From Desulfobacteraceae bacterium (GTDB lineage: Bacteria; Desulfobacterota; DSM-4660; Desulfatiglandales; Desulfatiglandaceae), in assembly GCA_016844935.1 (NCBI GenBank), contig JAERTK010000153.1, positions 1 through 54,715 on the forward strand: 54,715 nucleotides of DNA, written 5' to 3'. The notes under the pieces are model-generated. The model saw nothing but the letters and a program-made list of their open reading frames with translations, was not told the DNA's origin and ran no database searches. The position numbers and the translations under genes were made by a program. Shown piece after piece: positions 10,087 through 18,787 of this stretch (position 1 is its first letter; the number at the start of each line of letters is the position of its first letter).

Positions 10087-10712
10087 TACGATTTTTCCAG
10101 GACCAGCACGTCCACTTTACCTTCCAGGGCCTCCTTGAAATCGAGAGCATCCTGTTCGCTGCCAACAATGGCGCCGTAGTGCATGGGAATAGCGAGCCCG
10201 GGCGCGATGGCGAGGGCGGCTTTAACAGCCTGGTCCGCCGTCATAACATAGGTACCGGATACCGGCAGGAAGGCAATATCTACCGCCAGTCCCTTCATCT
10301 CAGGGATAAAATCCGTGTCCCCGGCATGGTATAGCCTGACACCAGACATCTCAACCAAAAAGCCAAGCCATCCGTTTCCTCTCGGATGAAAATCCTTATC
10401 GGTGTTGTAGGACGGCACGCCTGTTATTTTTACGCCGTCAAGGTCCAGGGTTTCTCCGGGTTTTATGACCCTTACGTCCCCTGTGAGTTTAGCGGCGGAA
10501 TCCTTTTCGGTCACAATGATGGTTTCCGGTCCCTGAATTTTTGCCACATCCTCGGGCGAACAGTGATCGAAATGGTCATGGGATATGAAAATGAGGTCGG
10601 CCCGGGGACCCGACTCAATCTGATAGGGGTCAAAATAGACAATTTTTTCACCGTCGATTCGAAAGCCATCGTGCCCCAACCAGTGAATATTTTTTGCAAA
10701 GGACTCTGTCAT
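10086..10712 (-). CDS. MBL-fold metal-dependent hydrolase
   Basis: A 208-residue metallo-beta-lactamase-fold hydrolase. The metal-ligand signature HDHFDHC is at about residues 45-51. Further ligands are in YHAGDTDF (His/Asp near 130-133) and PMHYGA near the C-terminus. The size and compact layout resemble the UPF0173/L-ascorbate-6-phosphate-lactonase-like branch. No signal peptide is present, so it should be cytoplasmic. The substrate cannot be read from the sequence. It is coupled to the downstream XRE-type protein through a TAATG junction. Confidence 0.85.
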   Translation of the reverse strand: MTESFAKNIHWLGHDGFRIDGEKIVYFDPYQIESGPRADLIFISHDHFDHCSPEDVAKIQGPETIIVTEKDSAAKLTGDVRVIKPGETLDLDGVKITGVPSYNTDKDFHPRGNGWLGFLVEMSGVRLYHAGDTDFIPEMKGLAVDIAFLPVSGTYVMTADQAVKAALAIAPGLAIPMHYGAIVGSEQDALDFKEALEGKVDVLVLEKS

Positions 10713-10782
10713 GTTTGTGCCTCCCGTTCATTTCATGGATGAAATGGTGAAATCGTTGTGGGATGGTTCTAAAACCTGGGTT

Positions 10783-10971
10783 CTAACAAGGTTCAAGAAT
10801 GATTTTATGGTCTATCAATGAAAACTGTTTGATTCTAGCGCTAATTTTTTCGGTCTCACCGAAGATGTTCACCAATATAATTTCATCGCGGTTGTTTTCC
10901 AGGGAATCCACATCTTCGAAAAACAACTCTTCCTTACCATTTTTCAGAACATAAGCCGTTGCTTCACACAT
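10783..10971 (-). CDS. cooT: CooT-family nickel-binding-type protein
   Basis: A 62-residue protein beginning MCEATAYVLKNGKEEL, with the family core of ED.D.L...(N)IFGE...I.ARIK..SLIDHKIILE. CooT is a small dimeric Ni(II)-binding protein in which Cys2 is the ligand; it was described with carbon monoxide dehydrogenase maturation. Cys2 is present here. Members also occur away from coo genes, as here, so a direct CODH role is not shown. The start overlaps the DUF3842 stop by eight bases, and AGGAGAT sits eight bases before the ATG. The two proteins are probably made together. Confidence 0.82.
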   Translation of the reverse strand: MCEATAYVLKNGKEELFFEDVDSLENNRDEIILVNIFGETEKISARIKQFSLIDHKIILEPC

Positions 10972-11392
10972 GCTGATCCATCTCCTGTACGATCTCCCCT
11001 ACCATATTGACCACCTGGCTGACCAGGTGAGGTAACGGCTCTCTGGAAACGCCAACGATTCTAATCTTTTCCTGGGTCAGGGGAATCAGAATTTTTCTGG
11101 CCGGGCTTGAGCTTACGGCCACTGCCATTTTTGGGGTCAGTTCGCCCATCATGGCATGGGCCACTAAAATGGAGATCGGTCCGATAATCACATCGACCCC
11201 CCGACAGGTATGTGCGATGGCATTTTCACCTGAGCCGCCCCGGTTGGCGCCTGCCTTCATCATCCTGGAAGTGGCAATGGAATTGGTTCCCAGGGCCAGG
11301 ATTTCCAGATCCGGACCCAGGGAAGCCCTGAGACCTTTAATCAGGGTCGCGCCGATCCCTCCCCCCTGTCCATCCAAAACCATCAATTTCAC
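10964..11392 (-). CDS. DUF3842 family protein
   Basis: A 142-residue protein starting at GTG (11392), which follows AAGGGG by eight bases. The open frame continues upstream to 11440, but those codons lack a ribosome site and the family motif begins here (MKLMVLDGQGGGIGATLI). Other signatures are LGTNSIATSRMMKAGANRGGSGENAI and HAMMGELTPKMA. The glycine-rich N-terminus suggests a Rossmann-like nucleotide or small-molecule site; that is inference. The function of DUF3842 is not known to me. It is translationally coupled to cooT, which may point to a metal-related role. Confidence 0.82.
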   Translation of the reverse strand: MKLMVLDGQGGGIGATLIKGLRASLGPDLEILALGTNSIATSRMMKAGANRGGSGENAIAHTCRGVDVIIGPISILVAHAMMGELTPKMAVAVSSSPARKILIPLTQEKIRIVGVSREPLPHLVSQVVNMVGEIVQEMDQHV

Positions 11393-11539
11393 AGTATCAA
11401 CCCCTTGCACCATCGTTGTAGGGTGAAAAAACCGTTGCACCCAATCATAAACATCGATATTTTATGTGCGAAAATCTACCAGAGCTGGTAAATATTGTAA
11501 AGATCTGAAATCCCAAAAACAACAACACGGAGGATCTTT

Positions 11540-12196
11540 ATGCTCACTCAAACAATCTATTTTGCCTTGGGTGCCTATCTTCTGGGCGCCATACCGTTTG
11601 GAAAAATCATTGCCAGGCTGGTGGCACAAATGGATATTACACAAAAGGGAAGCAAAAATATCGGTGCCACCAATGTCGCCAGGGAGTTGGGAATCAAGTG
11701 GGGAATTTTAACACTGGCCCTCGACGTGTTGAAGGGCCTGGTCCCAATCCTTGTTTTTTCAAGCTATTCTCTCAAAGGCGGCAATCCGGGCCAAATGGCG
11801 CTGGCTGCCGTCAGTCTCTGTCCCCTGCTAGGGCACCAGTTTTCCATCTTTATGGGATTTCGGGGGGGCAAAGGGGTTGCCACGGCATTGGGCATTTATC
11901 TGGCCCTTTCTCCTTTTTCCTGCCTCCTGGGGCTCCTGGTGTTCCTCCTGGTGGTCCTGAAATGGAAATTCGTATCCCTGGGATCCATGGTTTCATCGGG
12001 CTCAATCCCCATATTTCTAACGCTTTTTCATGAACCGAAACCAATGGTATTGGCTTCCGTTGTCATGGCGGCGCTCATCTTTTTCAGACACGGTGAAAAC
12101 GTGGTAAGGCTGGTCAGGGGTGAGGAAAGAAGATGGAAGCGGAGAAGTGATCAGGTCAAGAATTCCACCAATCGGTCCAATTCATCGTCGGAATAG
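11540..12196 (+). CDS. plsY: Glycerol-3-phosphate acyltransferase PlsY
   Basis: PlsY is an inner-membrane enzyme that moves the acyl group of acyl-phosphate (made by PlsX) to position 1 of glycerol 3-phosphate, beginning phospholipid synthesis. The three loop motifs are present: GSKNIGATNVAR, GHQFSIFMGFRGGKGVATALG, and RHGENVVRLVRGEE. About five hydrophobic helices are visible. The start ATG follows GGAGGATCTTT. At 218 residues it is longer than usual: about 20 residues after GEERRW are serine/asparagine-rich, and their codons lie antisense to the end of parB (46-bp overlap). Confidence 0.95.
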   Translation: MLTQTIYFALGAYLLGAIPFGKIIARLVAQMDITQKGSKNIGATNVARELGIKWGILTLALDVLKGLVPILVFSSYSLKGGNPGQMALAAVSLCPLLGHQFSIFMGFRGGKGVATALGIYLALSPFSCLLGLLVFLLVVLKWKFVSLGSMVSSGSIPIFLTLFHEPKPMVLASVVMAALIFFRHGENVVRLVRGEERRWKRRSDQVKNSTNRSNSSSE

Positions 12197-12996
12197 AAAT
12201 ACAGAAGAATCTGGCCTTGTTTGCCCTCCTTTTTGATTTCAACCTTGGTCCCCAGGCTTCGTTTCAGATTGTCCGACAGCGACCGGATATAGGGATCATC
12301 TTTGGATAGCACCTTTTTGGGTTTGGGCGGGTTTTTCAGTTTCCTGGCCAGGGCTTCAGCCTGCCGTACGGACAACCCTTTTTTGACAATGGCATCCCGC
12401 AACAGCTTTTGTTGGTTTTTTTCTCCTATGCCGGCCAGCAATCGTGCGTGTCCCATGCTGAGGCGGTCGTCAATCACGTCCTGTTGAATGGCGGTGGGTA
12501 GGTTGAGCAACCGTAACAGGTTGGCGATGGTGGAGCGATCCTTGCCCAGCCGCCGGGACAGCATTTCCTGGGTGGATGCCGTATCTTCCAGCAATTTTCG
12601 ATAGGCCATGGCCTCTTCTATGGGATTGAGGTCTTTTCTCTGAATGTTTTCAATGAGCGCCAGTTCAAGTGACTCCGACGGTGTTACGTCCCTCACCACA
12701 ACGGGGACCCGGTCCAGTCCTGCCATCTGGGCGGCCCGCCATCGTCTTTCGCCGGCAATGAGTTGATAGCCCGCCTCGGTCTGGTTTACCAGCAGGGGGG
12801 TCAGGATGCCCTTTTCACGCACGGAAACAACCATTTCATCCAGCTCATGGGCCAAGAACCGCTGCCGGGGCTGATCCGGATTGGGTTCAATGGCGGCCAC
12901 GGGGCAATGGAAAAACTGCTCCTCTTTTTCATCCAGATCGTGACCATCAGGAATCAGGGCCGATAACCCCTTTCCAAGGGCATTTCGTTTTGTCAT
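12151..12996 (-). CDS. parB: Chromosome-partitioning protein ParB
   Basis: ParB is a CTP-dependent DNA clamp that binds parS and spreads around it to form the partition complex. The 281 residues contain an N-terminal ParA-activating basic peptide (MTKRNALGKGLSAL), the CTP-binding/hydrolysis motifs including GERRWRAAQ and ENIQRKDLNPIEEA, a helix-turn-helix (LSRRLGKDRSTIANLLRLL), and a C-terminal dimerisation domain. The ATG overlaps the parA stop by four bases (ATGA). A perfect parS is at 5888-5913. Its 3' end overlaps the convergent plsY by 46 bases. Confidence 0.97.
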   Translation of the reverse strand: MTKRNALGKGLSALIPDGHDLDEKEEQFFHCPVAAIEPNPDQPRQRFLAHELDEMVVSVREKGILTPLLVNQTEAGYQLIAGERRWRAAQMAGLDRVPVVVRDVTPSESLELALIENIQRKDLNPIEEAMAYRKLLEDTASTQEMLSRRLGKDRSTIANLLRLLNLPTAIQQDVIDDRLSMGHARLLAGIGEKNQQKLLRDAIVKKGLSVRQAEALARKLKNPPKPKKVLSKDDPYIRSLSDNLKRSLGTKVEIKKEGKQGQILLYFYSDDELDRLVEFLT

Positions 12997-13763
12997 GGTG
13001 CCTTCTTTCTTTCAAGTATTTCACGCGCCAGCGACAGGTAGCTTTGCGCGCCCCGGGAGCGTATGTCATAAAGAATAATGGGTTTGCCATAACTGGGCGC
13101 CTCACTCAGGCGGACATTTCTGGGAATCACGGTCTCGAGCACCCGCTCATTGAAGAGCGCCCGGGCTTCCGCCTCCACCTGACGGGAAAGATTGTTCCGC
13201 TTGTCATACATGGTTAGCAAAATATCCACGCGCCTCAGCACCGGGTTGAGGCGCTTTTTGATAGCTTTCACGGTGGTCAGTAGTTTGGACAGCCCTTCCA
13301 GTGCGTAATATTCACACTGAAGGGGTACCAGAACGGATGATGACGCCGTGAGCGCATTGATGGTGAGAAACCCCAGAGAGGGGGGGCAATCGATGAAAAT
13401 GTAATCATAGCGCGCCCGAAGTTCTGTTATAATTTTTCTCAGAAGAAACTCCTTTGAGGCCATGGAAACCATTTCCACTTCGGCACCGATGAGTTCTCTG
13501 GTGGCACCCAGAAGATGAAGATGGGGGAGTTGGGTTTCAGAGATGGCATCTTCCAGTGAAGCCGTTCCCATCAAAAGATCATAAAGGCCGTGGGAAAGGG
13601 TGTTGATGTCCAGCCCCAAACCGGTTGTGGCATTCCCCTGGGGATCACAATCAATCAAGAGACAGGTCTTTTCACCGGCGGCAATGGCAGCGGAAAGGTT
13701 AACGGCGGTGGTTGTTTTTCCCACCCCCCCTTTTTGATTGGAAACGGAAATGACCTGAGCCAT
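12993..13763 (-). CDS. parA: Chromosome-partitioning ATPase ParA
   Basis: A deviant Walker-A ATPase of the ParA/Soj family that forms ATP-dependent dimers on the nucleoid and pulls ParB-parS complexes apart. The 256 residues carry the P-loop KGGVGKTTTAVNLSAA near the N-terminus, DCDPQGNATTGLG, and the Walker B-like YIFIDCPPSLGFLTINAL. No N-terminal HTH is present, which fits a chromosomal (Soj-type) rather than a plasmid ParA. It is upstream of parB with a four-base overlap, forming a parAB operon. Confidence 0.97.
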   Translation of the reverse strand: MAQVISVSNQKGGVGKTTTAVNLSAAIAAGEKTCLLIDCDPQGNATTGLGLDINTLSHGLYDLLMGTASLEDAISETQLPHLHLLGATRELIGAEVEMVSMASKEFLLRKIITELRARYDYIFIDCPPSLGFLTINALTASSSVLVPLQCEYYALEGLSKLLTTVKAIKKRLNPVLRRVDILLTMYDKRNNLSRQVEAEARALFNERVLETVIPRNVRLSEAPSYGKPIILYDIRSRGAQSYLSLAREILERKKAP

Positions 13764-13900
13764 ATGGATTCTTTACGAGATAAACCTTTCTTTATTGAAG
13801 TGCGTTTAAGACCGAACCCACGGCGAAGCGGAACGTGCGCCCGGCCAAAGTATATATTGGAAAGGTCAAAAGCGAAAGGCAAAAAACCAACGCGTTTGAT

Positions 13901-15904
13901 TTATAGCTTCAGGCCCAGTTGAAATCCTTCCCGAATGGCCGTCAGCACGTTTCGCGGATTTTTAGCGTCTCCGATCACGTGGATTTCCGGCACCTGGTCC
14001 TCTATTATATCCACCAAACCGTTTTCCGCCTTTGACCCGGCAGCCAACACCACCGTATCGGCGGCGATGAACCCAGGCCCCTGTTCATCTTCCACCTGGA
14101 GGCCTTCAGGTGTGATTCCAACCGCTTCGGTTTGCGTCAGGATTTTCACGCCGAGGCGCTTCAGTTCCCCCATAAGGGTCCACTTGGTGGTTAACCCCAC
14201 ATCAGCGCCGGCTTTCTTGGTCATTTCAACCACCGTGACCCGTTTGCTTCCCCGGTTGAGCAGTTCCATCAATGTTTCGGGCGTTTCAGCACGGTTCACC
14301 ATGAGAAAGTGAAGCACCTCGGGTGACAGGGTACCCTGGTTTGCCAGAAAAAGAGCGGTTTCCAGGCCCACGGCATTGCCCCCCAGAATCACTACGTTGT
14401 TTCCTGTTTCCGAATTTTTCTCCAACAGTTTCCATGCCTGAATCACATTGTCCCCGTCGGTGCCCTTGATTTTCGGTGTTGTTGGCTGGGCTCCCGCGGC
14501 CAATACCACCACATCCGGTGCCATTTGGCGGATGATGGCGGGTGTTGCCGCCTTTTCCATGATCGTTTCCACACCCTTGTCCCGGAGGTTATGGATCAGG
14601 TCGATGGCAGCAGTCTCCAACTCGTCCCGCCCGGGGATCAAATGGTTCAGCAAAATCTGGCCGCCAAGTCTGTCACTTTTCTCCATGAGAACCACATTGT
14701 GCCCCCGGTCTTTGGCGGTACGCGCCACCGTCATGCCGGCGGGCCCCCCGCCCACAACCAGTATTTTGCGGGATTTTGGAGCGGGCTTTATGGCTAATTC
14801 AGCCTCTCGACCGGCCCGCGGGTTCACCATACAGGTGGCGGGACGTCCCTGAAAAATGGAGTCAAAACACCCCTGGTTGCAGGCCACGCAATGGTAAATA
14901 AGACGAGATTTTCCGGTACGGGCTTTGTTGGGTAAATCGGGGTCAGCAAGCAATCCCCTGGCCATGGTCACCAGGTCTGCGCCACCGCTTCGAAGGACCT
15001 CCTCGGCCACCTTGGGATCATTGATGCGGTTGCTGGAAATAACCGGCGCCGACACGGCGGAACGAATCCCCCTGGCCAGGTATACATAGGCTTTTCTGGG
15101 AACGCCCATGGTGAGTTGCGGGACGCGCGTTTCATGCCACCCGCCGGTCACATTAAAAAGATCGACGCCCGCCTTTTCGGCTTCGGCGGCAAATTGTTTT
15201 GCTTCATGGTTGGTGTTGCTCCCCTTCATGAAGTCGTTGCCGGCAATGCGCAGCAGGATCGGATAATCAGGGCCCAAGGCCTTTCTAACTTTCAAAATGG
15301 TTTCGATACCGAACCGCATGCGGTTTTCAGAAGACCCCCCGTAGTCATCCTCACGGAGATTGGTAATGGGAGAAAGGAACTGGCTGATGAGATATCCGGC
15401 GCTTCCCAGGATTTCAACGGCGTCAAATCCTGCTTCCCGGGCTCGCACCGCCGCTTCTGCAAATTTGTTCTGTACACCGGGAATTTCCTCAAGTTCAAGC
15501 GCCCGCGGGGTTTCTCCCGTGAGCCTTGAGCGAACGGCGGAGGCCGAAATCGGTTTTTGACCCCCGATCATGACCGAATGGGTATACCGCCCTGCCTGAT
15601 AAAGCTGGGCGGCGATTTTGCAGTCATGCTCCTTAACGGCATCGGTAAGCCGCGTTAACCCAGGTATGAACCGGTCGTCGTAAAGGGCGATCATGCCCAC
15701 CATCCCGCCGAATTCATCGATGGGACATCCCCCCACAATGGCGAGGCCGACGCCCCCCCGGGCCCTTTCTGCGTAGAAATTAACGAGCTGGTCCGTGACG
15801 TCTCCCTGGGGGGTATAACCCAGATGCATGGCGGTCATGACGATCCGGTTCTTCAGTTCCATATTCTGGATGGTGATGGGGGAAAACAGGTGGGGAAAAT
15901 CCAT
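13901..15904 (-). CDS. NADH:flavin oxidoreductase / FAD-dependent oxidoreductase (old yellow enzyme family)
   Basis: A 667-residue multidomain flavoprotein like 2,4-dienoyl-CoA reductase or trimethylamine dehydrogenase. Residues 1-350 form an FMN TIM barrel (LFSPITIQNMELKNRIVM, ending GLLADPDLPNKARTG). Next comes a [4Fe-4S] site with spacing Cx2Cx3Cx11C (CVACNQGC...TCMVNP). Then a FAD Rossmann motif (VVGGGPAGMTVA) and an NAD(P)H one (VILGGNAVGLETALFL). It probably passes hydride electrons through FAD and the cluster to FMN to reduce an enoyl or enone substrate. The substrate is not identifiable. It appears monocistronic. Such enzymes are common in anaerobic degraders. Confidence 0.9.
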   Translation of the reverse strand: MDFPHLFSPITIQNMELKNRIVMTAMHLGYTPQGDVTDQLVNFYAERARGGVGLAIVGGCPIDEFGGMVGMIALYDDRFIPGLTRLTDAVKEHDCKIAAQLYQAGRYTHSVMIGGQKPISASAVRSRLTGETPRALELEEIPGVQNKFAEAAVRAREAGFDAVEILGSAGYLISQFLSPITNLREDDYGGSSENRMRFGIETILKVRKALGPDYPILLRIAGNDFMKGSNTNHEAKQFAAEAEKAGVDLFNVTGGWHETRVPQLTMGVPRKAYVYLARGIRSAVSAPVISSNRINDPKVAEEVLRSGGADLVTMARGLLADPDLPNKARTGKSRLIYHCVACNQGCFDSIFQGRPATCMVNPRAGREAELAIKPAPKSRKILVVGGGPAGMTVARTAKDRGHNVVLMEKSDRLGGQILLNHLIPGRDELETAAIDLIHNLRDKGVETIMEKAATPAIIRQMAPDVVVLAAGAQPTTPKIKGTDGDNVIQAWKLLEKNSETGNNVVILGGNAVGLETALFLANQGTLSPEVLHFLMVNRAETPETLMELLNRGSKRVTVVEMTKKAGADVGLTTKWTLMGELKRLGVKILTQTEAVGITPEGLQVEDEQGPGFIAADTVVLAAGSKAENGLVDIIEDQVPEIHVIGDAKNPRNVLTAIREGFQLGLKL

Positions 15905-16004
15905 TTTGTCGACTCCTTATTAAGGGCAACCTCTCTGCACGCACACGATGTGGGACTTTGGCATACCTGAGAGAAAATATCAACCAAACCTTTTGGTGGG
16001 TGGT

Positions 16005-16937
16005 TTACTCTTCATCCATATAGGCTCTTTTTTTTCTCACCACCTTAATGAAACCATAAACCACAATCAACCCGCCCAGGGCAAAGAGAATTTCATAGAG
16101 GTAATAGCTCAGGTGGGCAAACCAGGCGATGTTCTGTTTAAGGGATGTCTGCCATTTTTTCTCAACTTTGTAAAGAGGTGTGTCAAAAACCATGGAAATG
16201 GCTTTACGCAACGGGACGTTCTCTTTCATGAGCGCTAGAATTTCAAGTAAGCCCGGTTTTCCATGGGTGAGAATGATGTAATCGATGATGCTTCTGCTTT
16301 CTTCATAGGCCAGACGTAATGCGTTTGCGTTTCCGGGAAATCCCTTGTTCAGAGCGCCCAGCGGGATGAGTCCATCGGAGAAGGCGGCTTTCGGCAACAG
16401 AGCATCCCTTTGGTCATGGAGAATGTCCATGACGCCGTTGCTGGCCCATTGGGCAACCCCTTCATCGAACCATCGTGGAATGGGGACGTTCTCGATTTCT
16501 TTGTGAAGCAGCAGATGGCAAAGTTCATGTTTCAGGATATTTTGAAAATTCATGGGATTCCTGATTCTGGGATAATCTATGATCACAAGATTTTTATTGG
16601 GTATGGCAAAACCCACAATCAGGGGGCTTTGGGTTATTTGACGGAAACGCTGGGGATCTTTCATCAAAATGATGGTGGGTTTAAAACGAAAAGGCCAACC
16701 GAATGTTTCCTGAAGATCCTTTTTGATTCCAGGGGTCATTTGGGCGGCCTCCCTGGCGGCGGTGCCCAGTGTGGGAGGAAACAGCACTTCCACACCGTCG
16801 CCTTGAAGCGTTTTGAATTCAGCCGCATGGGGGGATGGTGCGGCAAAAGAAGAAAGAATAGAGAAAAGAAGGATTGCCATCATGAGAGACGTGGCCCATC
16901 TAAGGGATTGAGAGCGCTCAGGGATAATAGCATTCAT
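16005..16937 (-). CDS. Membrane-anchored peptidase-MA-like metalloprotease
   Basis: A 310-residue exported protein. An N-terminal hydrophobic stretch (MMAILLFSILSSFAA) and small residues after it suggest a signal peptide; a second hydrophobic helix near the C-terminus (YLYEILFALGGLIVVYGFI) followed by KVVRKKR would anchor it in the inner membrane with the catalytic domain outside. The gluzincin signature is HELCH (HExxH) at about residue 155, with a second Glu candidate downstream in WFDEGVAQW. The family is peptidase_MA-like. The substrate is unknown. It is transcribed divergently from the NamZ-like gene, so an envelope role is plausible but inferred. Confidence 0.8.
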   Translation of the reverse strand: MNAIIPERSQSLRWATSLMMAILLFSILSSFAAPSPHAAEFKTLQGDGVEVLFPPTLGTAAREAAQMTPGIKKDLQETFGWPFRFKPTIILMKDPQRFRQITQSPLIVGFAIPNKNLVIIDYPRIRNPMNFQNILKHELCHLLLHKEIENVPIPRWFDEGVAQWASNGVMDILHDQRDALLPKAAFSDGLIPLGALNKGFPGNANALRLAYEESRSIIDYIILTHGKPGLLEILALMKENVPLRKAISMVFDTPLYKVEKKWQTSLKQNIAWFAHLSYYLYEILFALGGLIVVYGFIKVVRKKRAYMDEE

Positions 16938-17047
16938 GGGGTCTCGAACGGATCTGGGGTATGTTCCAGAGGGCGTGGGCCTTGAAAAGAAAATGGATAT
17001 GGCCTACTATGGTTCCACGTATCGGAGAAAAGGAAAATGGCTTGCAT

Positions 17048-18223
17048 ATGAAAAATGTCCTTACCGGCCTTGATCGCCTGACCGATGGAGAGTGGACCCG
17101 CTTTAAGGGTCAGCGGCTGGGCCTGCTCTCAAACCAGGCTTCCCTCAACCGAAACCTTGAAACCGCACGGGATGTGCTTGTAAGACGACTTCCCGGACAG
17201 CTTCGAGCACTTTTCGGGCCGCAGCACGGCTACGGTGGAGAGGACCAGGATAATATGGTTGAAACGCCTCACGCCCGGGATCAGGTCCTGAACGTTCCCG
17301 TTTTCAGCCTGTATGCCGATTCGCGGGATCCAGGCCCCCGGATGTTTGATCTCATCGATACGCTGATCGTGGACCTTCAAGATGTGGGAACACGGGTTTA
17401 TACATTCTCATCCACCATGCTTCGTTGCATGAGGGGGGCAGCGCGGTTTGGGAAAAAAATCGTTGTTCTGGACCGACCCAATCCCCTCGGCGGGGATGTC
17501 CTGGAGGGGAGCCCCCTTACCCCCGAGCTTTTCTCGTTTGTGGGCCCTGCGTCCCTGCCCATGCGACACGGCCTCACCATGGGTGAAATGGCCCGACTTT
17601 TCAACCGGGTTTTCGCCCTTGGGTGCGACCTGGAAATCTTACCCATGTGGGGATGGCGCCGGCACATGACCTGGTATGATACCGGCCTCACCTGGACGAT
17701 GCCTTCCCCCAACATGCCCTTTCCCGAAACGGCCTATGTCTATCCCGGTCAAGTTATCTGGGAAGGCACCCATGTTTCCGAAGGGAGAGGCACCTGCAGA
17801 CCGTTTGAAATTTTCGGTGCGCCTTACTTCGACCCGGCAGCCATCAGAAAAAGCCTGGATTCCGAAGCCCTCAATGGCTGCCACTTGCAGGATTATCTGT
17901 TTCGCCCCACGTTTCACAAATGGTCCGGCGAGCTCTGTCGTGGTTTCATGATTCACGTTCTGGACCTTGATCTATATCGTCCCTACCATACCGCTTTGGC
18001 GCTGTTGCAAGCTGTGATTTCACTATATGGCGAGCGCTTTTTTTGGAAAGAGCCCCCTTACGAGTATGAATACAAAAAAAAGCCCATCGACATGATCTTG
18101 GGAAGTATTTCCCTTCGGCGTGGCCTGGAATCTGGCCAATCTCTCTCTCACCTACAGAAAGACTGGGCGTCGGATCTCAAGACCTACAGCCAGTGGATCA
18201 ACCCGAGCCTGCTTTATTCGTGA
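17048..18223 (+). CDS. namZ: DUF1343 / NamZ-type exo-beta-N-acetylmuramidase-like protein
   Basis: A 391-residue DUF1343 protein. Family motifs: RLGLLSNQASLNRNLETA, LFGPQHGYGGEDQDNM, DTLIVDLQDVGTRVYTF, LDRPNPLGGDVLEG and EGTHVSEGRGTCRPFEIFG. Characterised NamZ enzymes release terminal MurNAc from peptidoglycan fragments. The open frame starts at 16961, but residues there look non-coding; the ATG at 17048 after AAAAGGAAAATGG begins with the conserved domain. No signal peptide is visible, so it may be cytoplasmic. The window also encodes NagZ, AmgK and MurU, which would handle the released sugars. The activity is inferred from the family. Confidence 0.85.
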   Translation: MKNVLTGLDRLTDGEWTRFKGQRLGLLSNQASLNRNLETARDVLVRRLPGQLRALFGPQHGYGGEDQDNMVETPHARDQVLNVPVFSLYADSRDPGPRMFDLIDTLIVDLQDVGTRVYTFSSTMLRCMRGAARFGKKIVVLDRPNPLGGDVLEGSPLTPELFSFVGPASLPMRHGLTMGEMARLFNRVFALGCDLEILPMWGWRRHMTWYDTGLTWTMPSPNMPFPETAYVYPGQVIWEGTHVSEGRGTCRPFEIFGAPYFDPAAIRKSLDSEALNGCHLQDYLFRPTFHKWSGELCRGFMIHVLDLDLYRPYHTALALLQAVISLYGERFFWKEPPYEYEYKKKPIDMILGSISLRRGLESGQSLSHLQKDWASDLKTYSQWINPSLLYS

Positions 18224-18299
18224 AAATCCAAAGGGTGTGGTCACGCCACTTGTGGTTCAATCATGTGCAACGGGCCATGGGGAATGGAAAAGTGGTGTT

Positions 18300-18470
18300 T
18301 CAGTCTTTCTGACCGCCCCCGATCCATCGATCAATGGCATCTTTGTCGAATCTCCATACTCTTCCGATCCGGATAGCAGGAATCTTGCCCTCAGCCGCAT
18401 ACTTGCAAATGGTGATCTCATGCAGCTTTAAATATTTTGCAATTTCCTTGGTTGTCATAATTTTCGGCAT
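18300..18470 (-). CDS. Small excisionase-like helix-turn-helix protein
   Basis: A 56-residue MerR/excisionase-type DNA-binding protein: MTTKEIAKYLKLHEITICKYAAEG followed by KIPAIRIGRVWRF and DAIDRWI, the common HTH_17 layout. The frame opens at 18491, but GAGGAG sits just before the ATG at 18470, so I chose that. The protein is almost only the HTH. It could be a recombination-directionality factor left from a mobile element or a free-standing regulator. No integrase or attachment sites were seen nearby. Confidence 0.8.
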   Translation of the reverse strand: MPKIMTTKEIAKYLKLHEITICKYAAEGKIPAIRIGRVWRFDKDAIDRWIGGGQKD

Positions 18471-18491
18471 AACATGCTCCTCAATATTCAA

Positions 18492-18758
18492 ATAGGTTTA
18501 ATGGGTATCTTGAAGGACGAAAAAGCCCAATTTCCCATCTCACTAGACTTTAATGCCGAGAAGACTTAAAGTCAATAAAAATTCTGTTAATAGTCGATGT
18601 TAAATGAACTTTTGCCAATTTCTTTCACTCTATTTGTATTTTGGCTTGCCAAACGCATTTCCACTTGGGTGCTGGCAGGGTGATACCCCTACGCATAAAA
18701 TGCGATCCGTCACACGGCGCAATCTGGCGCATTTATTTTTTTCCGAGACCCTTACCCC
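18492..18758. other. Gene-free AT-rich interval
   Basis: About 270 bases upstream of the CLC promoter. It has small self-complementary patches (for example GCAT/ATGC near 18691-18702 and GCGC/GCGC near 18718-18731 followed by a T-rich run at 18731-18742 that could be a weak terminator). I see no ORF with a ribosome site, tRNA or recognised riboswitch. Confidence 0.4.
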
Positions 18759-18787
18759 TTGACGAGGCCCCGTCGCGTCATTATATA
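18759..18787 (+). promoter_or_regulatory. Sigma-70-type promoter for the CLC gene
   Basis: TTGACG at 18759-18764, a 17-base spacer, then TATATA at 18782-18787; transcription would begin near 18794. It is about 57 bases upstream of the chosen CLC start codon at 18844 and close to the housekeeping consensus. Confidence 0.7.

Noticed and set aside
16410..16985. A 191-codon plus-strand frame inside the peptidase gene
   Set aside because: It lies antisense to a gene with a clear HExxH protease domain; the translation has no recognisable features.
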